A DNA stretch of 54,031 nucleotides from Lingula anatina (GCF_001039355.2 NW_019775258.1:238641-292671); one strand, 5' to 3'; shown: positions 36,083 to 49,860, counted from the first letter of the stretch. Numbers and translations are program-made. Notes: generated from the letters alone by a model not told the origin.

Positions 36083-39000
36083 TACCGTGTTGAATCCAGG
36101 TGATTAATGTAAACCCATATAAGCACAGGGTAGTTACCATAGCATGTACATTCTAACGTTACCATGCATGAAAAAAATGTAAGTGTACAAATATATTCAA
36201 CGAAAGTGCAAAACCATTTATGAAGATGACTTCAAAATGAGAAAGTGGGTTTCCTGATTCAGCCAGTATTCCTTTGCTATTAATGTAATGACTTAAAATA
36301 ATTCTTAGATGGAATGCGCCATTTGAAAATCGATTTTTATTTTTAAAAACTGTCTGGAGGCGCTGTTCTGTAATGACATCACTTCAGTACGTCGGTCTAT
36401 TGGAACCCCCACCTCTAACCCAAAGTTCAAGAAATCTTGACAAACAAAATGGTAATGTTTATACAGGCTTCTGGTACAAACGCACTTCAAAGGGATATTT
36501 ATTTGATTTTCACAGAGGAGATCGTTCGGGGTACGTGCATTCGAGGAAACAGTTTTTCCTTCCATTGCTAATCTGGTGTGAAAACAGCGTTCATAGTTCA
36601 TGTAATTTCACGCTATTTTCCCAATGAAGCTAGAGTCGTAAACGAAGCGTTACTAAGTTGCAATAATTTCAACGGTAATGATACACAAAGTCACACCCCT
36701 TTCATGACCTTGTCTTTTCTAATGCATCAAAATGTGAACGCGACATTCGCTCGTCAGCTTTTTCTATAGGATTTTATTTTTATTATATATCTATATCTAC
36801 ATCTACATAATTATTGCGCCCGCTCTGCGAACTCAGTTCATGATTAAAGGCGTCGTGAACGTAACAATATACACGTATTCCTAAGCAGTATCATAAGTTG
36901 CCCTTCTGTATATTGCTTAAAGTTGTCATAATACTTGTTCATAATATTCACATGTTCATAATATTCACCTTGATTATTTACATTTCCACGTGTCACTTAC
37001 TTTGACCTTCTCTTTGTTTTCCTACAAATCACTATTTTCAAACAAGGTACACGTGTAACCATAGACTTGGTGTATAACATTAGGTGAGCAGTATGGAGTA
37101 TGTGGCGGGGAACACTTCCAGAGTTTACAATCGATCTTAGACTTGCCTTGGGCCTGTTTACACTGATTGTTCCCCCTTAACATAACCTTCGCCTTTTACG
37201 TGTGTTTATGCACACGTAGGTCTTGACAAGTCTGTGTTGAATAGTTTGCAGCTTCATGTAATTTTAGCTATAGCAAAACATTACGAGGCATGTGTTTGAT
37301 AACATTAGTAATATTTATCATACCGAATCGAAAGGTTATAGAAACGTTTTGGTTTACCAAGCATATGTTGCACAATTCTCCCCATTAGCTCAGTAAGTTT
37401 TTTTTTCTGTTCTTATTTTCGACCTGTGTAAAACTTGCATGTAACGACAGAGTGAGGCCTATACGTGAGATCTAAGTCACAATAATGCTAAAGTACAAAA
37501 TGCGTGGGCGTCTCCTGTAGTAACGACCTCGCTTCTCCTAGGGATAACTGCTTTCACCAATGTGTGCCAATGTTCACAATTCAAAAGCATAGCGTTTGAT
37601 AGTGTTATTCCTACGCAGAAAAAATAACCGACCTTTCCTGTACTCAGTTATTATTTAAAAAAAAATTCTTGTAACTTATCGTGTCCTTTCTGTCTTGTAC
37701 TGAACCCTTGGATATCAAAGCTTCAGTCTGTATATTGTGCATGACGAACTTGTCTAAGTACTGTGTATCAAAGGGCATGTTTAGTAACATTTCTAGCGTG
37801 CTTATACTCAGGTATGGGTATATTTAGATTCATCTAAGGTCATGGCAGACTGGGACTTGTTCACTTCCCTCGTCGTCGCCGTTTGCTTGTAAACAGAAGT
37901 TTTTTTTCTATCAAACAAATCATTTTAATGACTCTGTCCAGCTATTCAAACCCTTAGCTGCATACACGGATAAGCGAAAAATACAAATGCCCTAGACCAA
38001 TATCGTTCCGTTGCTATTTTATCTAAATTATCAGACATATATTTAAGTTCCTCCGGGGTTGTATTTGAAAAGTCACACCGCCAGTGTTTAGTAAATCTAA
38101 AGAAGGTATAAATGTTTGGTTGCGCACGGGGTCAATTTAGGCCGATTGTGTCACGCTTATGCATCACCTTGGTTGTTTGGGCGTATTTCGTATACTTCAA
38201 GGTCTCGTCCTGGCTTAAATAAACATTTAAGACACAGTTTATAATCATTCGTGACGACAGGCACAGATAAAGTAAAATAAATGCACAATTCCATTCCATG
38301 TCCAGTTATAACACGGTCGTGTTGATGTATAACCAAAAGTTAGACCCATTTATTATTTGATGTTAGTCTTAAATTATAGTTTTAATAGCTATTGGCCTAG
38401 GTACATGAACTTCCCCCCCCCCCCCAATAAAATAAAATAAAATAAAATCTTTTCGGTTTTTCTTTTTTTTTTCTGAGAAACATTATGTACAACAAAAAGG
38501 ATCTGTTCAAATATATAATTTTGTTAAATTTAACTGGCGCGAGAGAAAATGAAGATGTGGAGATCATTTTCCTCAAACATGAATCATCGCTGATAACGAA
38601 AACAGCAATAAAGTTTCACTTCGCAGAATGAAACGGTTGATTTCAGAAGTTAATCAAAATGTGGAAGGACGTAGATCTAGAGTTAAGATACCAAACACTC
38701 ATGACATACGTACATGTACATGTACACCTTATCTGTGAATGTGGTCTTCTCGGGGGTGAAACTTGTACGGCTTTCACTATAACATCAATCATCGCTGAAA
38801 GGTGCGAAAGGGATCTCAGCAGTTTAATTAAAGAGACCACGCACGGGTCCTTACCTGTGCACGAGCACGTCATAGGAGCTGATCAAGTCTTTGAGGTGTG
38901 AACTGCTAATGCATTTAACCAAATATTTCTGCCAAAACTTGTTATTAGAGCTAATGAAAGAAAACCCAGAAACACCTGGCAGTGCACTTGATCTCTGTCC

Positions 39001-40566
39001 CGCCTCTGCGCACGTGGAGTGTCTGCGCTTTGGTTTGATATACGAAGTACCTTTACTAAATGTAAATACAGTGTGACTTTTTATATGAATAACCAAAACA
39101 CACTTGCGCTATGACAACTTACTAACATTAGTCTAAGTGATCAAGTTATTCCCGTGTTTTTGAAGAAATGTTTCCACTATAATTAATATAATAGCAGGAA
39201 TATCACAGTTAACGAACCCTCGATCACAAATGAACTGAGCAACTAGTGGACCACCCAAATAGCACTTACATAACGAACTATCCATGTTCATACTGTATCT
39301 GACGGTCTGGATGAAAAATATATTTATTTATTTATTTATTCCCACCTCAAGGGTGAAAGACAAACAGCTAGAGTACGTACATAATGATCTGCACTACACA
39401 AAATGTTGCTCAGCCTAGTATATACTAGTAGTAATGTAATAATTGTATAATCAAGCTTTGCATATCATGTGTGTATAATATTTAACCTCTTCCTGCTTAT
39501 CAGTACTTCTTTAAGTGTCCTTGTATATAGGACTTGCATTATTCGAAAGGTGCGATGTGCGCATGACCGGAATTGTGCACTGCAGGGGTCAAAATAGTAC
39601 CGGAAGCGTTGTTGACAGCGATAGGAACACATGATGGAAGCAGAAGACGTGCCAGGGGCGATATTAAACAAGCCATTTGAGGCGACAACGGTGCGGAGTT
39701 GAAACGTTGGTTAAAATGTAGGTTGCCCACACATTAGGCAAAAAGAAGAGCTGATAAAAAGTTATGTTACACGATATTTTCTTAAATAAAAGACCAAAAA
39801 CAAAACCCTTATGTGGTCATTAAGTAATTAGGTTCACCTGAGTCATTTATTGTGGAGATAAATTTGCCACCTGGTTCAGGTAATTATCTGATACAATCTC
39901 TAAGGTGGGCTAGTGTACTGTACAGATAATTAGTACAAGCTCACTGCCAATATCAGTGCATCTATCATTTGTTTCTTCTTCGTTATCTTTCTGTTGTGTA
40001 TCCAGGTAGATTTCGGTTAAAAAATATGACAAGTCATGTCAATTTTCTGTTTTGTCATCAGTCTAATATGTATGTAAATAAATCGCTATTATAGATGTGT
40101 TGATGATGACTTTAATAATTATTTTCATGACTATTTTTTACTTGTTTAATAGTGTAAATTGTACAGTGAGGATAGAGAGAGAAACAAAATATTGGATCCA
40201 GACGGTGGAGTTTGGAAGAGAAAATCAGGAGTAGGCCTACCAGATTGAAGTTTGAATCAAGACAGTGGAAAATGGACCAAGTCCTTGCAGGGGATGCCCA
40301 AACCGTTTTTTTTTTTTTAAATATTTGTCTATTAATATATACAATTCAAGATTTCGTTTCACAATTTTATTTTGCATAATAAAACCAATGATGTTGCCTT
40401 GGAAATATCTTTCAAATGTACTTTACGATATTTCATGTTTTAAAATGCAATGTTTTAAACATTTTCTAGATATGTTCAAGTGCATTGTGATAATAAAAAT
40501 GTGATATTTGGTAAAATTGTTCTCTTTTTTGTTATTTGCATAAGTAATATACGATTCAATACTCCT
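36083..40566. other. non-coding stretch
   Basis: No supported gene. It holds a C11 tract with (AATAA)-like units (38411-38449), an (ATTT)n tract (about 39320-39340) and acatgtac-type palindromic words near 38710. A consensus-looking - strand donor at about 38856 (cacag|gtaagg) follows a short open frame (HLKDLISSYDVLVHR), but nothing else supports an exon. Confidence 0.45.
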
Positions 40567-40674
40567 TCACAGTCAGGTTTAAACCTGGTTTAAGTTTTAC
40601 TCAGGTCTAAGCAATGGCGATAACAAAACTCTAAAACCAAAGTAAAACTAAAACCAGCTTAAGCCTTGCTGTGA
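40567..40674. mobile_element. MITE-like palindromic element (108 bp)
   Basis: The left half, starting tcacagtcaggtttaaacc, is an imperfect reverse complement of the right half, whose complement starts tcacagcaaggcttaagc. The arms are about 45 bp with a short spacer. Non-autonomous DNA transposons have this shape. No clear target-site duplication was seen. Confidence 0.55.
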
Positions 40675-40919
40675 AATCAAACCAAAGTTTCACATGACAA
40701 TTTTCATGCCATTTTTTATACTGAGGTAATGTCAAGGTATAAAAAGTCATGGAAATTTTAAATTCCTCGTAGGTTTCAAGACCGATGTAATATTTACCCA
40801 TTTCAGGTTTGTTGTGCATAGACTTTACGCTGAAAGTGTGTTTGTCAACTTCTTTATGTGCTTGGGACAGTTGTTCCAGCATTTTATGTACTTTTCCTCT
40901 GTCACACTATTTCTTCATG

Positions 40920-40951
<32 letters not shown>
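40920..40951 (-). repeat. poly(A) tract on the - strand
   Basis: A run of about 31 T on the + strand. It sits about 40 bp downstream of the stop of the THAP-derived frame, which suggests a retrotransposed mRNA tail. Confidence 0.7.
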
Positions 40952-40954
<3 letters not shown>

Positions 40955-40987
40955 CGTTGTAATTCCACCTTGTTTCCGAAAGTTCAA

Positions 40988-41480
40988 TTTCTAAAGATCA
41001 GATTTTCTGAAAATAATATGTTGTTTTTCCTTAACTGTCGTTAAAAGCGCATCTGAGCCTGCATCTGATACAATGCAGTCTGTACAGTACATGTATTTGA
41101 GAAGCCATTTTCGTCCTCGCTGTTCAACTTCCCACTCGCCGCCAGGTTCACTAAAATTTGTCTCAAAGTTATCAACAGTTAAATGTCTAATAAATTTTCT
41201 TTGGGGGTTACAAACCTTCGTTTCCTTGAGTGAAAATATAGTTGGTCTACCACCCAAATACGATTTATTTTCTCCTTAAAAATGAGCACTACACACACGG
41301 TGATGCTTAGCGGGCTCGAACTTACTAAATTTTGCTTTCATTTCCCGCTCGTCCAATATTGTCAATCCATATACCTCTCTCTTTTGGGTCCTTGGGGAAA
41401 GCATAAAATGAAAAATTTCGATCTCGCTTCGTATTTTTGAAACAGCCAGGCACAAAACACATAGAACCACCGAGAGGCAT
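40988..41480 (-). pseudogene. THAP-domain pseudogene fragment
   Basis: From the ATG at 41480 the - strand encodes MCFVPGCFKNTKRDRNFSFY, then FPKDPKERGIWIDNI, the start of a THAP zinc finger (C-x4-C, conserved Pro and Trp). A frameshift at about 41330-41360 moves to a second frame giving KFEPAKHHRVCSAHF, the C-x2-H half. A TAA stop at 41276-41278 follows HF directly, yet the same frame continues to GRPTIF, the conserved domain end, and stays open to 40991. All THAP hallmarks are present but broken by one frameshift and one stop. THAP domains bind DNA and occur in host factors and P-element-like transposases. The nearby poly(A) tract suggests a retrocopy. A sequencing error could explain one lesion but hardly both. 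Confidence 0.7.
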
Positions 41481-41923
41481 TTTATTTCTGTGTACAGAAA
41501 TGGCGGCAACGCAAGATAGGTACCACTTTACCCACAATGCATTGCGCTCAATATCGAAAACGAGACGAATAATGCAAGTCGTATATATGCTTAATATATA
41601 CAAGATACGGTTTACTGTATGTATGCCTGTACTTTTTTATATATCCGTCTGAAAAACCGTTAGGAAACTAACCATTGGAAGGAGAGAGGGTAATAAAGTG
41701 AACTGAGTTGTAAATTGATTTTAAACATTAAAAGTTTGTCTATTAATTTAAATAGTACAGGGATATGTCGGGTGCTCGATGTCAAGCCACACAAAACCAT
41801 GTCAGTGAAACATTTGAGACTGGAATAGGCAGACGGTCTAACTCGAAGGGCAGCCGAAATACAAGTTGGTATAGCACCGAAGCGTGTACCGACCAGTTCG
41901 TACAGGGGTACTACGATGTCTAA

Positions 41924-42031
41924 CCCAGCAAACACGTTACGTTCGAATCACTTGGCTAGCATGTTGCTATGACGTCATAATGTTGTAGCAACGTGCTAGC
42001 CACGTGATCAGAAAGTGACGTGTTTGCTGGG
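41924..42031. mobile_element. MITE-like palindromic element (108 bp)
   Basis: The element begins cccagcaaacacgt and ends with the complement acgtgtttgctggg. The two arms (about 54 bp each) match at roughly 80% along their length with almost no spacer, including ggctagca and gttgcta. This is a typical foldback or MITE. The flanking bases (taa on the left, aag on the right) do not give a convincing duplication. Confidence 0.75.
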
Positions 42032-43026
42032 AAGCACATCTATGGCGACGAACACTGACAACACTCTTGTGTACCACTTCGTTTTCCGGAATAAATAGCC
42101 GCAGCCTTTGGTTCAGAGGAAATGGCAATTTTAATATACTGATATAAAGCTGTTAGGTAGCGGAAATAACATGATGTCGTACTAAGTATGACACGCCGCT
42201 GACTAGTCAAGCCTGCATGTTCAGAAATACCAAAAGATGTTCGTCAGTTTGCTATTATTATATGTTCGCTATCTTTGTTTCACAAGTACTCTGACCAATA
42301 GCTATATTTCCACTTATTTATAAAGCAGGTATATGTGTGATGTTTGGCTAAATGTTTTCTTTCCTTTGGAACCCAAAAAACGGTCACTTTGGGTCAAAAT
42401 TAAGGAAGGTTTTTGCTGAACTGGTAAGGACCTACAGGGTATATAGCTATTAGCAGTATTCATGTATACCACACTGCATTAACAAGTACATTTTCTGTAA
42501 ACCGTACATACACCTTTGATAAGTTCAGAATATTGCATGTATTATGTAAATCGATAACATGGATTTCCCCTATGCGATCACACCAAAAAAAGAACTGCTA
42601 TTAAAAATACGTATAGATTGTATAACTGTTAACAATCTTCTACGCGCGATTTATCCCGATACACAGTTAGTTTTTCACATTAGTTAGCCATATGTATTAA
42701 AAACAATTCTCGATCTGTTAAAAAATGAACTATGTGTGTAAAAATTGTGCCATGTGCAAGAGGGGTATTTTAAGAAACTGAAATGCCATGCCATAATTTG
42801 TTAATCTCACTTTATCGTTACACTGGATTAGGTCACGCGTGCCCCTGGCTTATTGACATAGCGGCACATTCCGATAACACAATTTTTTGTAGCACCTGGG
42901 TATTCCTAACGTGTTCGATGCGTGTACCCTTACTTTTACTAAATGCCAAATTTTAATCCAAGATGTATTTGCGTGAATTCCTCTCCAAGTCGTCGCGAAG
43001 TCATCGTTCCATTGTACAATGTCATG

Positions 43027-43568
43027 GAGATGGTACCGCAGTGTCGGTGAAGATACGCCGATGAGAGAATTTGACTAGCTCAAAACCAGAATAAAATCAG
43101 TTTCTTCACGTGACCTTCAAGTGTGGTTCATGTGCTTCCAGATGGCCTTCTGTAGGCATTCTTCACTTGGTAGAAACCTAGATAGCAGTTGCAAGCAAAT
43201 GCGACAATTGCATAATGGGTTAAATTGTTGTCATAAACCCCAGATATCTTTTGTCATTTTTGCAACGGGGCACTGCAGGTTTAATGTCATATTGGAATCA
43301 ACTAGTGACGAGTGAGCAGACTGCACGCGGCTTTCCAAATGACAGCAGTGTTATGAAATTTGCTCGTTAGGTTAAGGCTGATCTGGTCAGGGTGGTCCGT
43401 AATAAGGGCAGCTTAAGCATTTTTCTTGTCGCAAATACAACGCGAAGGTTAAAAATTGTTCGATTTTATCAGGAAGGCAGTACGAAGCAACGCTCTGGCA
43501 ATGCTCAAGTGTAGACATCTTGTGGAGAACCCTAACATAGAGATGGTACCACGATGTCGGTGAAGATA
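43027..43568 (+). repeat. diverged direct repeat pair
   Basis: 29-bp words at 43027-43055 and 43540-43568 (gagatggtacc...gtcggtgaagata) differ at three positions. Weaker similarity continues downstream of both, hinting at an old duplication of about 510 bp. Confidence 0.45.
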
Positions 43569-46249
43569 GAATTGTACATGCAGTGCTCTATCAAGCTATC
43601 ACAAAATCTTCGTGTTGCCTTCGTGCCATCATGTGAGCTTCTGAAGGCTCCGTCCTTGCTTATTTTGTTGACTGGTCATTGACCAAGCTCGGAGCGGTCT
43701 TTGGGCGAAGTTCAAAATCCGATATCCATTTGGCCATTTGATTCAATTTCGGGACAATTAATGTGACGGTCAGTACTAACAAGTAAAGAAAAGAGAGAAA
43801 AACAAAAGCTGGATGCTGGTTTACAGCTTTTTTTATTACAAACAGTTTAACAATGCTGTTTTAATAGAGAAACGTGCGCAACACAAAACTAGTAACAACC
43901 CTAGGTAAATAGCGGAAATATATAGGGAAATGGATTTGATAAACAAATACTCGATCGTTTAACGCAAATTGAACTTTACGTAAATTAGTTCGCACAAACA
44001 TACAGAGTAGCTAACGAGCATAAATTAAAGAATGAGAAGAAGCAGATGCCATGGGTTTGAAAGGACAAAGTGGATCAACATACCAACGCCCCGGCCATTC
44101 TGGTGATAAGTAATCTTCTGGGTTAAATTTTTATTCTATTAAAGGCATTAACATTTTTATTCAAATGTATAGCATAAAATGTTCCTAAATCATTTTTGGG
44201 TGGTGTGTTTGTATCAATAAAGCCCCAGAATCAAGAGATATATCATTTCATGACACGATTCGTTAACGTAAAAAATAAACCTTTTCCACTGCCCACGGAA
44301 TCGGATACAGGCTTTCAAAGCAGACCCATCTGTTTAATTTGATTAAACGCACGATAGCGAACTCAGACGCAGTAACGTCTTATTTTCGGACAGAAACAAA
44401 TTAATCTGGACTTATTTTTACCGGTCAACTTAGAGTAGCTGCGTGGGCTAAGTACCAAGTAGACGTTATGCAGCAGAGCACGGAGATTATGGTTTAGCAG
44501 CTTACAGGTGAACCAATGTATAACGTTACAGAAGAATGGCAAAGTGAAAGTGCGTGATTGCGGAGATATTGGGATTTAAATTGACCAACGTCCCTGAAGT
44601 TCTGAGTAGAACTGTTAAAGGCTTTATACAGAGTTATGGACAATGATTAAAGCTCTGCGTTGGGCTTGCTTGCTTGGTTACTTTAAGTTAGATTGTAAAG
44701 TGTGGCAGACTTTGAGTACACTATAGTTGCTGGGACTATTTTTTTAAAAGCTGTGCTGTGTTCAGCCAAGTGTTACGTTGGAGGATTATCATTTGCTGGA
44801 GTACAAATTCACACCTTCTTTGGAGACCCACGCCACCCAGGTAAAAGTTAATGCCTTCTGTTTAATGCTTATTTGTTTGTTTTGTACAGGTGTATAGGTT
44901 TTCTCTTAATTAATGCAAGTTTTTCTAGACCGTTCATAAAAAAAAAAACTCATAACTTAGATGAACATATGATGTTATGTTATGAGCATTTGGTGTTCTG
45001 TATACTTCCAAATTAAATCACTGCTTTATATTTTCTACGCATCTCGTCTCTAAGAAGCATTTGAATTTTATAAAGATTTACAAATGACGTTGTCATCTTC
45101 GAGAAAACATGAATGGTGATCGGCTGCAGTTAATTGTTACAGTGTCTGAAGCCACATCGCGACAGAATTTGCTACACGTACGCCTTGGGTCAACGAGAAA
45201 TAGTGTAAATATCGTTGTATTATAATGTAGCGTATTGGCACCAGAGATATAACTCCGTGCGCTACATGTACATGCCCACACGTGCGTTATATACCTGCAC
45301 GTGTGCCCCACGCGTTTTGGTTCGTGTTGCAAATGTTGCACGTGCCTGGTATACACAAGTATGTTGTTTTGCCGACTCCAAGAATGTGTTATATACTGTG
45401 GATATGTTCCTTTGTTACCACTACAGACAAGCAAGAGTTGAGCTATACTGATAGACCCTGGACCAAAGACTGTGATTTTTGACAGTTTACCTCACACGCT
45501 ATCAGAATCTACTTGTTTGCCATTAAACTAGTGGTGGGTGTGAGTGTCAGAGCCGTTTTAATGGTTATGCACGGGTTAAAATGAAATTTCTGAGACCCTA
45601 TTAAATGCAATATAAATGAAATTCAAATTCGTTTTAATATGAGTAGTTTAGGAACAGAGTAAATGAAAATTCATATTATAACAATTATAAGTGAGACAAT
45701 GTAAAAGAAGTGCACTTCTTTTGTGCCAATTTAAATATTGTGTTGTTTGTCGTTGCCCTTTTTTCCTGAAAATTGCTTTCTACGCGCGGCTGAGTGTGAA
45801 GATGGATGGAAAATGACGATATGAAAGAAATGTGTGTAAACGGTTCGGAATGCATGTACACTGGATGCTGAAACCGGTTATAATTTGTGTTGGTTTCAAC
45901 TTTTAGTGCTGACAGTCTACGGCCTAGGGCCGTAAAGGATGTTTATACCAAGGTTGTATCATTGTGAGCCTGCTTCAATGCCAAAAAATCTTTCTGCCAA
46001 TTTCCCCAACAGTATCTACTGTAGACTACTGAGGCTTGAAAGAAGCATTGTACTTGTACCCAGATACATGCTAATGTTGGCCACTTACCCCTAGAGTTTA
46101 ATTCCTGTTTCATCATTTAGTATGTTTGTGAAGAATATATCCATGAAAACTTTGCGATGTCTCTTCAAAGACGCGTATAAAGGCATTTTTAGCCCAGTGC
46201 TATTTAAAATGAGGTTAAACGCTGCTGTTACTACTAATAATGATAAAAA

Positions 46250-46290
46250 ATAACAACAACAACAACAAAAACAACAAAAATAAGAATAAA
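46250..46290. repeat. (AAC)n microsatellite
   Basis: Short AAC/AAAAC array. Confidence 0.8.
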
Positions 46291-48317
46291 AGTAATACTT
46301 TTATGTATGTGTAGTCATACCATTTTGTGAAATGTATTTATCTGCAAATATCACAAAGATTCAACGGTTTCATATCCAACTTTACGCTGAAGAGATCAGA
46401 AAACCAGCCGTGAGACCTACCAGGTAAAACCCGACCTTCTAACGAACGAATTTCAGGTAACACAAGTGTTTCGCCGGTGTTAAAATGTCTAGATAGATTT
46501 ACTTAATAAACTGCAGCAATCCACTGGCGCAGACGTTGTTATGGGGCAGGCTGTCCACCTTTACTTGTAGTAGGGAATACCGAATAACCCGGACGAGAGA
46601 GGGACATCTTTTTACCATACGCTCCCTCCCCTCCAGGTGTTTTTGTTATTTTCTCTATAATCATTTTGGTAAATTTGTTGCAATGCTTAGCATATTTCTG
46701 TGGGCTTCAAATACATTTTTCTGTCTGTTTTGGGTAATGGAATGAGTTGAATTTGCCATTAATTTTGGTATACAGTGTATGAAACTGTTTGGTAAAGGAC
46801 GTAGAGCAAATGCTGTTAGCTTGTGTCTAGTTCTAGGAGCAGTAAAGGACACATAACCTAAACAATGTGACACCGGCGACAGGCAGTAATGTAGATCCAC
46901 GGATGTGAGTGTTTTCGCGTGATAGCCATAATCAGGATTTCACAAACTGCGTAACTTCACGCCTAAAGTTTAATTGATAATGCACCGACAAGATATTGGC
47001 GGTCCCTCAGATATGCTAGAAGTTGTGTTCTTTTTTCAATCTTTCCAGTATGCTAAGTTATGTTTTGTATAAAGGGAACCGATGTTTATGGACTTCAAAG
47101 GATATGTACTGCTAACATCAGCTTTTGCTTTGATCAGCTGCGAGAATTCAGACTTTCTTTGAAATATTATAATTATATGAATATTATAATACAGGAAAAT
47201 GTGCATTTTATACTGTTTCTGCTTTACCCGGCTTTTAATATTACTCATTCGCAGACGCAAATAGCTTTCTCGATACTTGATGACTTTTTTCTCTGGTAAG
47301 GAAAAAACCTGCACATCGCTCTTCTGTCTAGAAACGAATTTCACGAATTAAATTAACACACTCTCCAAGAACGCCTGCCAGCCAAGAGAAGAGCCGTAAA
47401 CACCAGATTTCGTTTGTTTGTTTGTTTCACAAACAGTTAACAAATTGAAATAGTGTAAAACCCAGAGTTATTATGTTATTATGTGTATGTTTAGCATACG
47501 AATAAATATGTCATGAATGTAAACTGCCATTTTGGTCTCCAAACTAGATATTACTTTTACTAACAATTTATTTTACGGCATTTCATCCATAAGGAGTGCT
47601 TCATACTAAGACCTACTTTACCGGGTTCTGACTCTCACAGGTGCCAATGGGATGCAGGAACACGACACAAGTATTTGGATAAGATTGCAGAATCGGTTAA
47701 GATCCTGCCAATGACGCGGCAGTTCGGTTCTGTCGCTGGAAATAGCTTGTTTGTTGCGTTAAGTGCACGGGGCCTTTGGAGGAAAAAGCAACACGGTTTT
47801 GAAATGATGCAGAACTTATGTATTTGAAGCCTACGTAATAGGAGCAAAGGTAAGCGTGTGTCGTTTTCTGGGTTTACATTTTCAATACTTTTATTTTTCG
47901 AGTATTAGGTTTTTATGTACTTAATATTTATATACAAATTGAAGTATTGCACTTCTAAAACATATCTACATAAATTTATGTTTCACAGTTTGGCATATTA
48001 CTTTGTTGCTTGGCATCTAATAAGTTCAAGTACAAATAGATAAAGTGACCTGTTAAAAAACGGCAAAGAGCTAATGTATTCTTTGGAAGTTAACATTAAC
48101 CCAGTCCTAAGATAAACTACCTGGAAATCTCTACCTAATACATAATGTTCGCATATAATGACTGTTCCAATATTTCACTATCCTGTATATTTGTAAGAAA
48201 AATGTGTATTTCTATGATGGTGATATGAGCCTGCTACAAGGACTGATGCTTCCTTAACATCAGTAAGTGGACAACGTTCAAGGACAGTGACCGGTATATA
48301 AAATCTAGTCGTGCAGC

Positions 48318-48382
48318 ACATATACATATACACATACATATACACATACATATACACATACATATACACATATACACATATA
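48318..48382. repeat. (CATATACA)n-type minisatellite
   Basis: Alternating catata and cacata words with a period of about 12 bp. The Met/Tyr/Val ORF through it is an artefact of the repeat. Confidence 0.9.
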
Positions 48383-49625
48383 AGATTAAAGACGAAAGAG
48401 TACGTTCATTGACCCGTTATAAATAATAACGTCGGATCTAATACAGAAGGTCCTAAAACATGATATAAATAACGTCGGATTTTATCCTGAAGGTCTTTAA
48501 ATATGATAAAAATAATGATGTCGGGTTGAATCAGGGAAGTTCTATAACATGGTATAAGTAACCCTGTCTGTATGGATAAGCTTGAAAAGGTTGGATGGCC
48601 TTTTATTCCACTATAACAGGCACTCTAGAAATACTTAGCGTATGCTGGGAGAAACGTGGTGTCTCTAACACACACGTGTCAATATTGATAATAACAGTAT
48701 GATATATAGATAGATTCATAAAGGAAGAAAGTTGTCCAAAATGATATGTTTGATAGGTGAATTGTACATGCACAGACGGCAGCAACGTGTGAGGACTTTT
48801 ATTTTCAAATAGCATGCAATACGTGTGCGTTTTTAGCACACTTTGGCATTTGAGGTCTATCAAAACTACGTTTGTATTTCGTGAAAAGGGAAAGGCGAGT
48901 CTGGTAAAGTTGATTTGAGGCATTAATTAAAATGTTTAAATCAAGTAGTTTGAAAATCGACATCGAATACGGTATCGCAAAATGTGATAAATGATGAATC
49001 CTCACAACACACTGTGTATACACCTATTTATATTTTGTGAGCTGTGCACAACAGAATATAGCGTAGGCATAAAATAATTATAATAACAACGGTCTAAATG
49101 TTAGAGAGCGTGAATGTATGTGTGCGCGCGCGTGTTTTTCCATAGCTAAATGCAAAACATGCAACAGTTTCGTCTTGTTATATGTGCCGATGCTATTATG
49201 GAAGATCTTTGTTTATACGCCTTATTATTGAGGCTATGTAACAACTTTTAACGTTAACTTTAAAGTTACCTTGGGAATATAAGTGGTGGCATTTGACTCA
49301 TCCGATAAATGCCGTCAACACTAATTTCTGCTCATTCCACGTCGCAGTCTGGACATAACGGTGTATTACATCAAGCCATAGCAGTCTATTTCAATATTTA
49401 AAAAGTGTATTACAAAATAACATGATAGTAGAAAAAAAATGATTTTGAAAGGAAACTGTGTTGATCATATGTAAGGTACTTCACAGGTGAAAAGTACACG
49501 AATGCAATTATGTTTCCGACTTGAAATAAACAGTCTGTTTGAACAGATGTATGGACTTGGGTTACAACTCCAACAAGATGGGCAATTGTGCCGCTTCTGA
49601 AGGGCTAGCCTCACGCCATGCTTAC

Positions 49626-49860
49626 CTTTAGATGGACTTTTCGGCAAATGTACCTTGACAGTTGACCGTTGGAGTGGAATGGGCATGTCTTGAGGGGTGT
49701 GTTTATTGCGTTTGTTAACAGCGCCACGCCGCGGCAGCTGGCTACTCCTGCTGACTAATGAATTAGATGTCAAGGCTAACATCGCATTCCCGCTGTTCTT
49801 GACTCGATTTGCTCGATGGAAAATATCCAATGTGTAATTAAACTGATGCTCATCTTTCAT
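49626..49860 (-). CDS. candidate coding exon, unknown protein
   Basis: An open - strand frame starts MKDEHQFNYTLDIFHRANRV and runs to LPKSPSK, ending in a consensus donor (taaag|gtaagc) in phase 1. A weak acceptor (attaaag) lies just upstream of the Met. The peptide is basic and Ser-rich and no family was recognised. It may belong to an unannotated - strand gene or be chance. Confidence 0.25.

Noticed and set aside
41660-41935. 91-codon - strand ORF starting MFAGLDIVVPLYELVG
   Set aside because: It starts inside the palindromic element and shows no recognisable transposase motif.
45915-45935. Near-palindrome tacggcctagggccgta
   Set aside because: Too short and isolated to distinguish from chance.
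48178-48369. Met/Tyr/Val-repeat - strand ORF
   Set aside because: Artefact of the CATATACA minisatellite.
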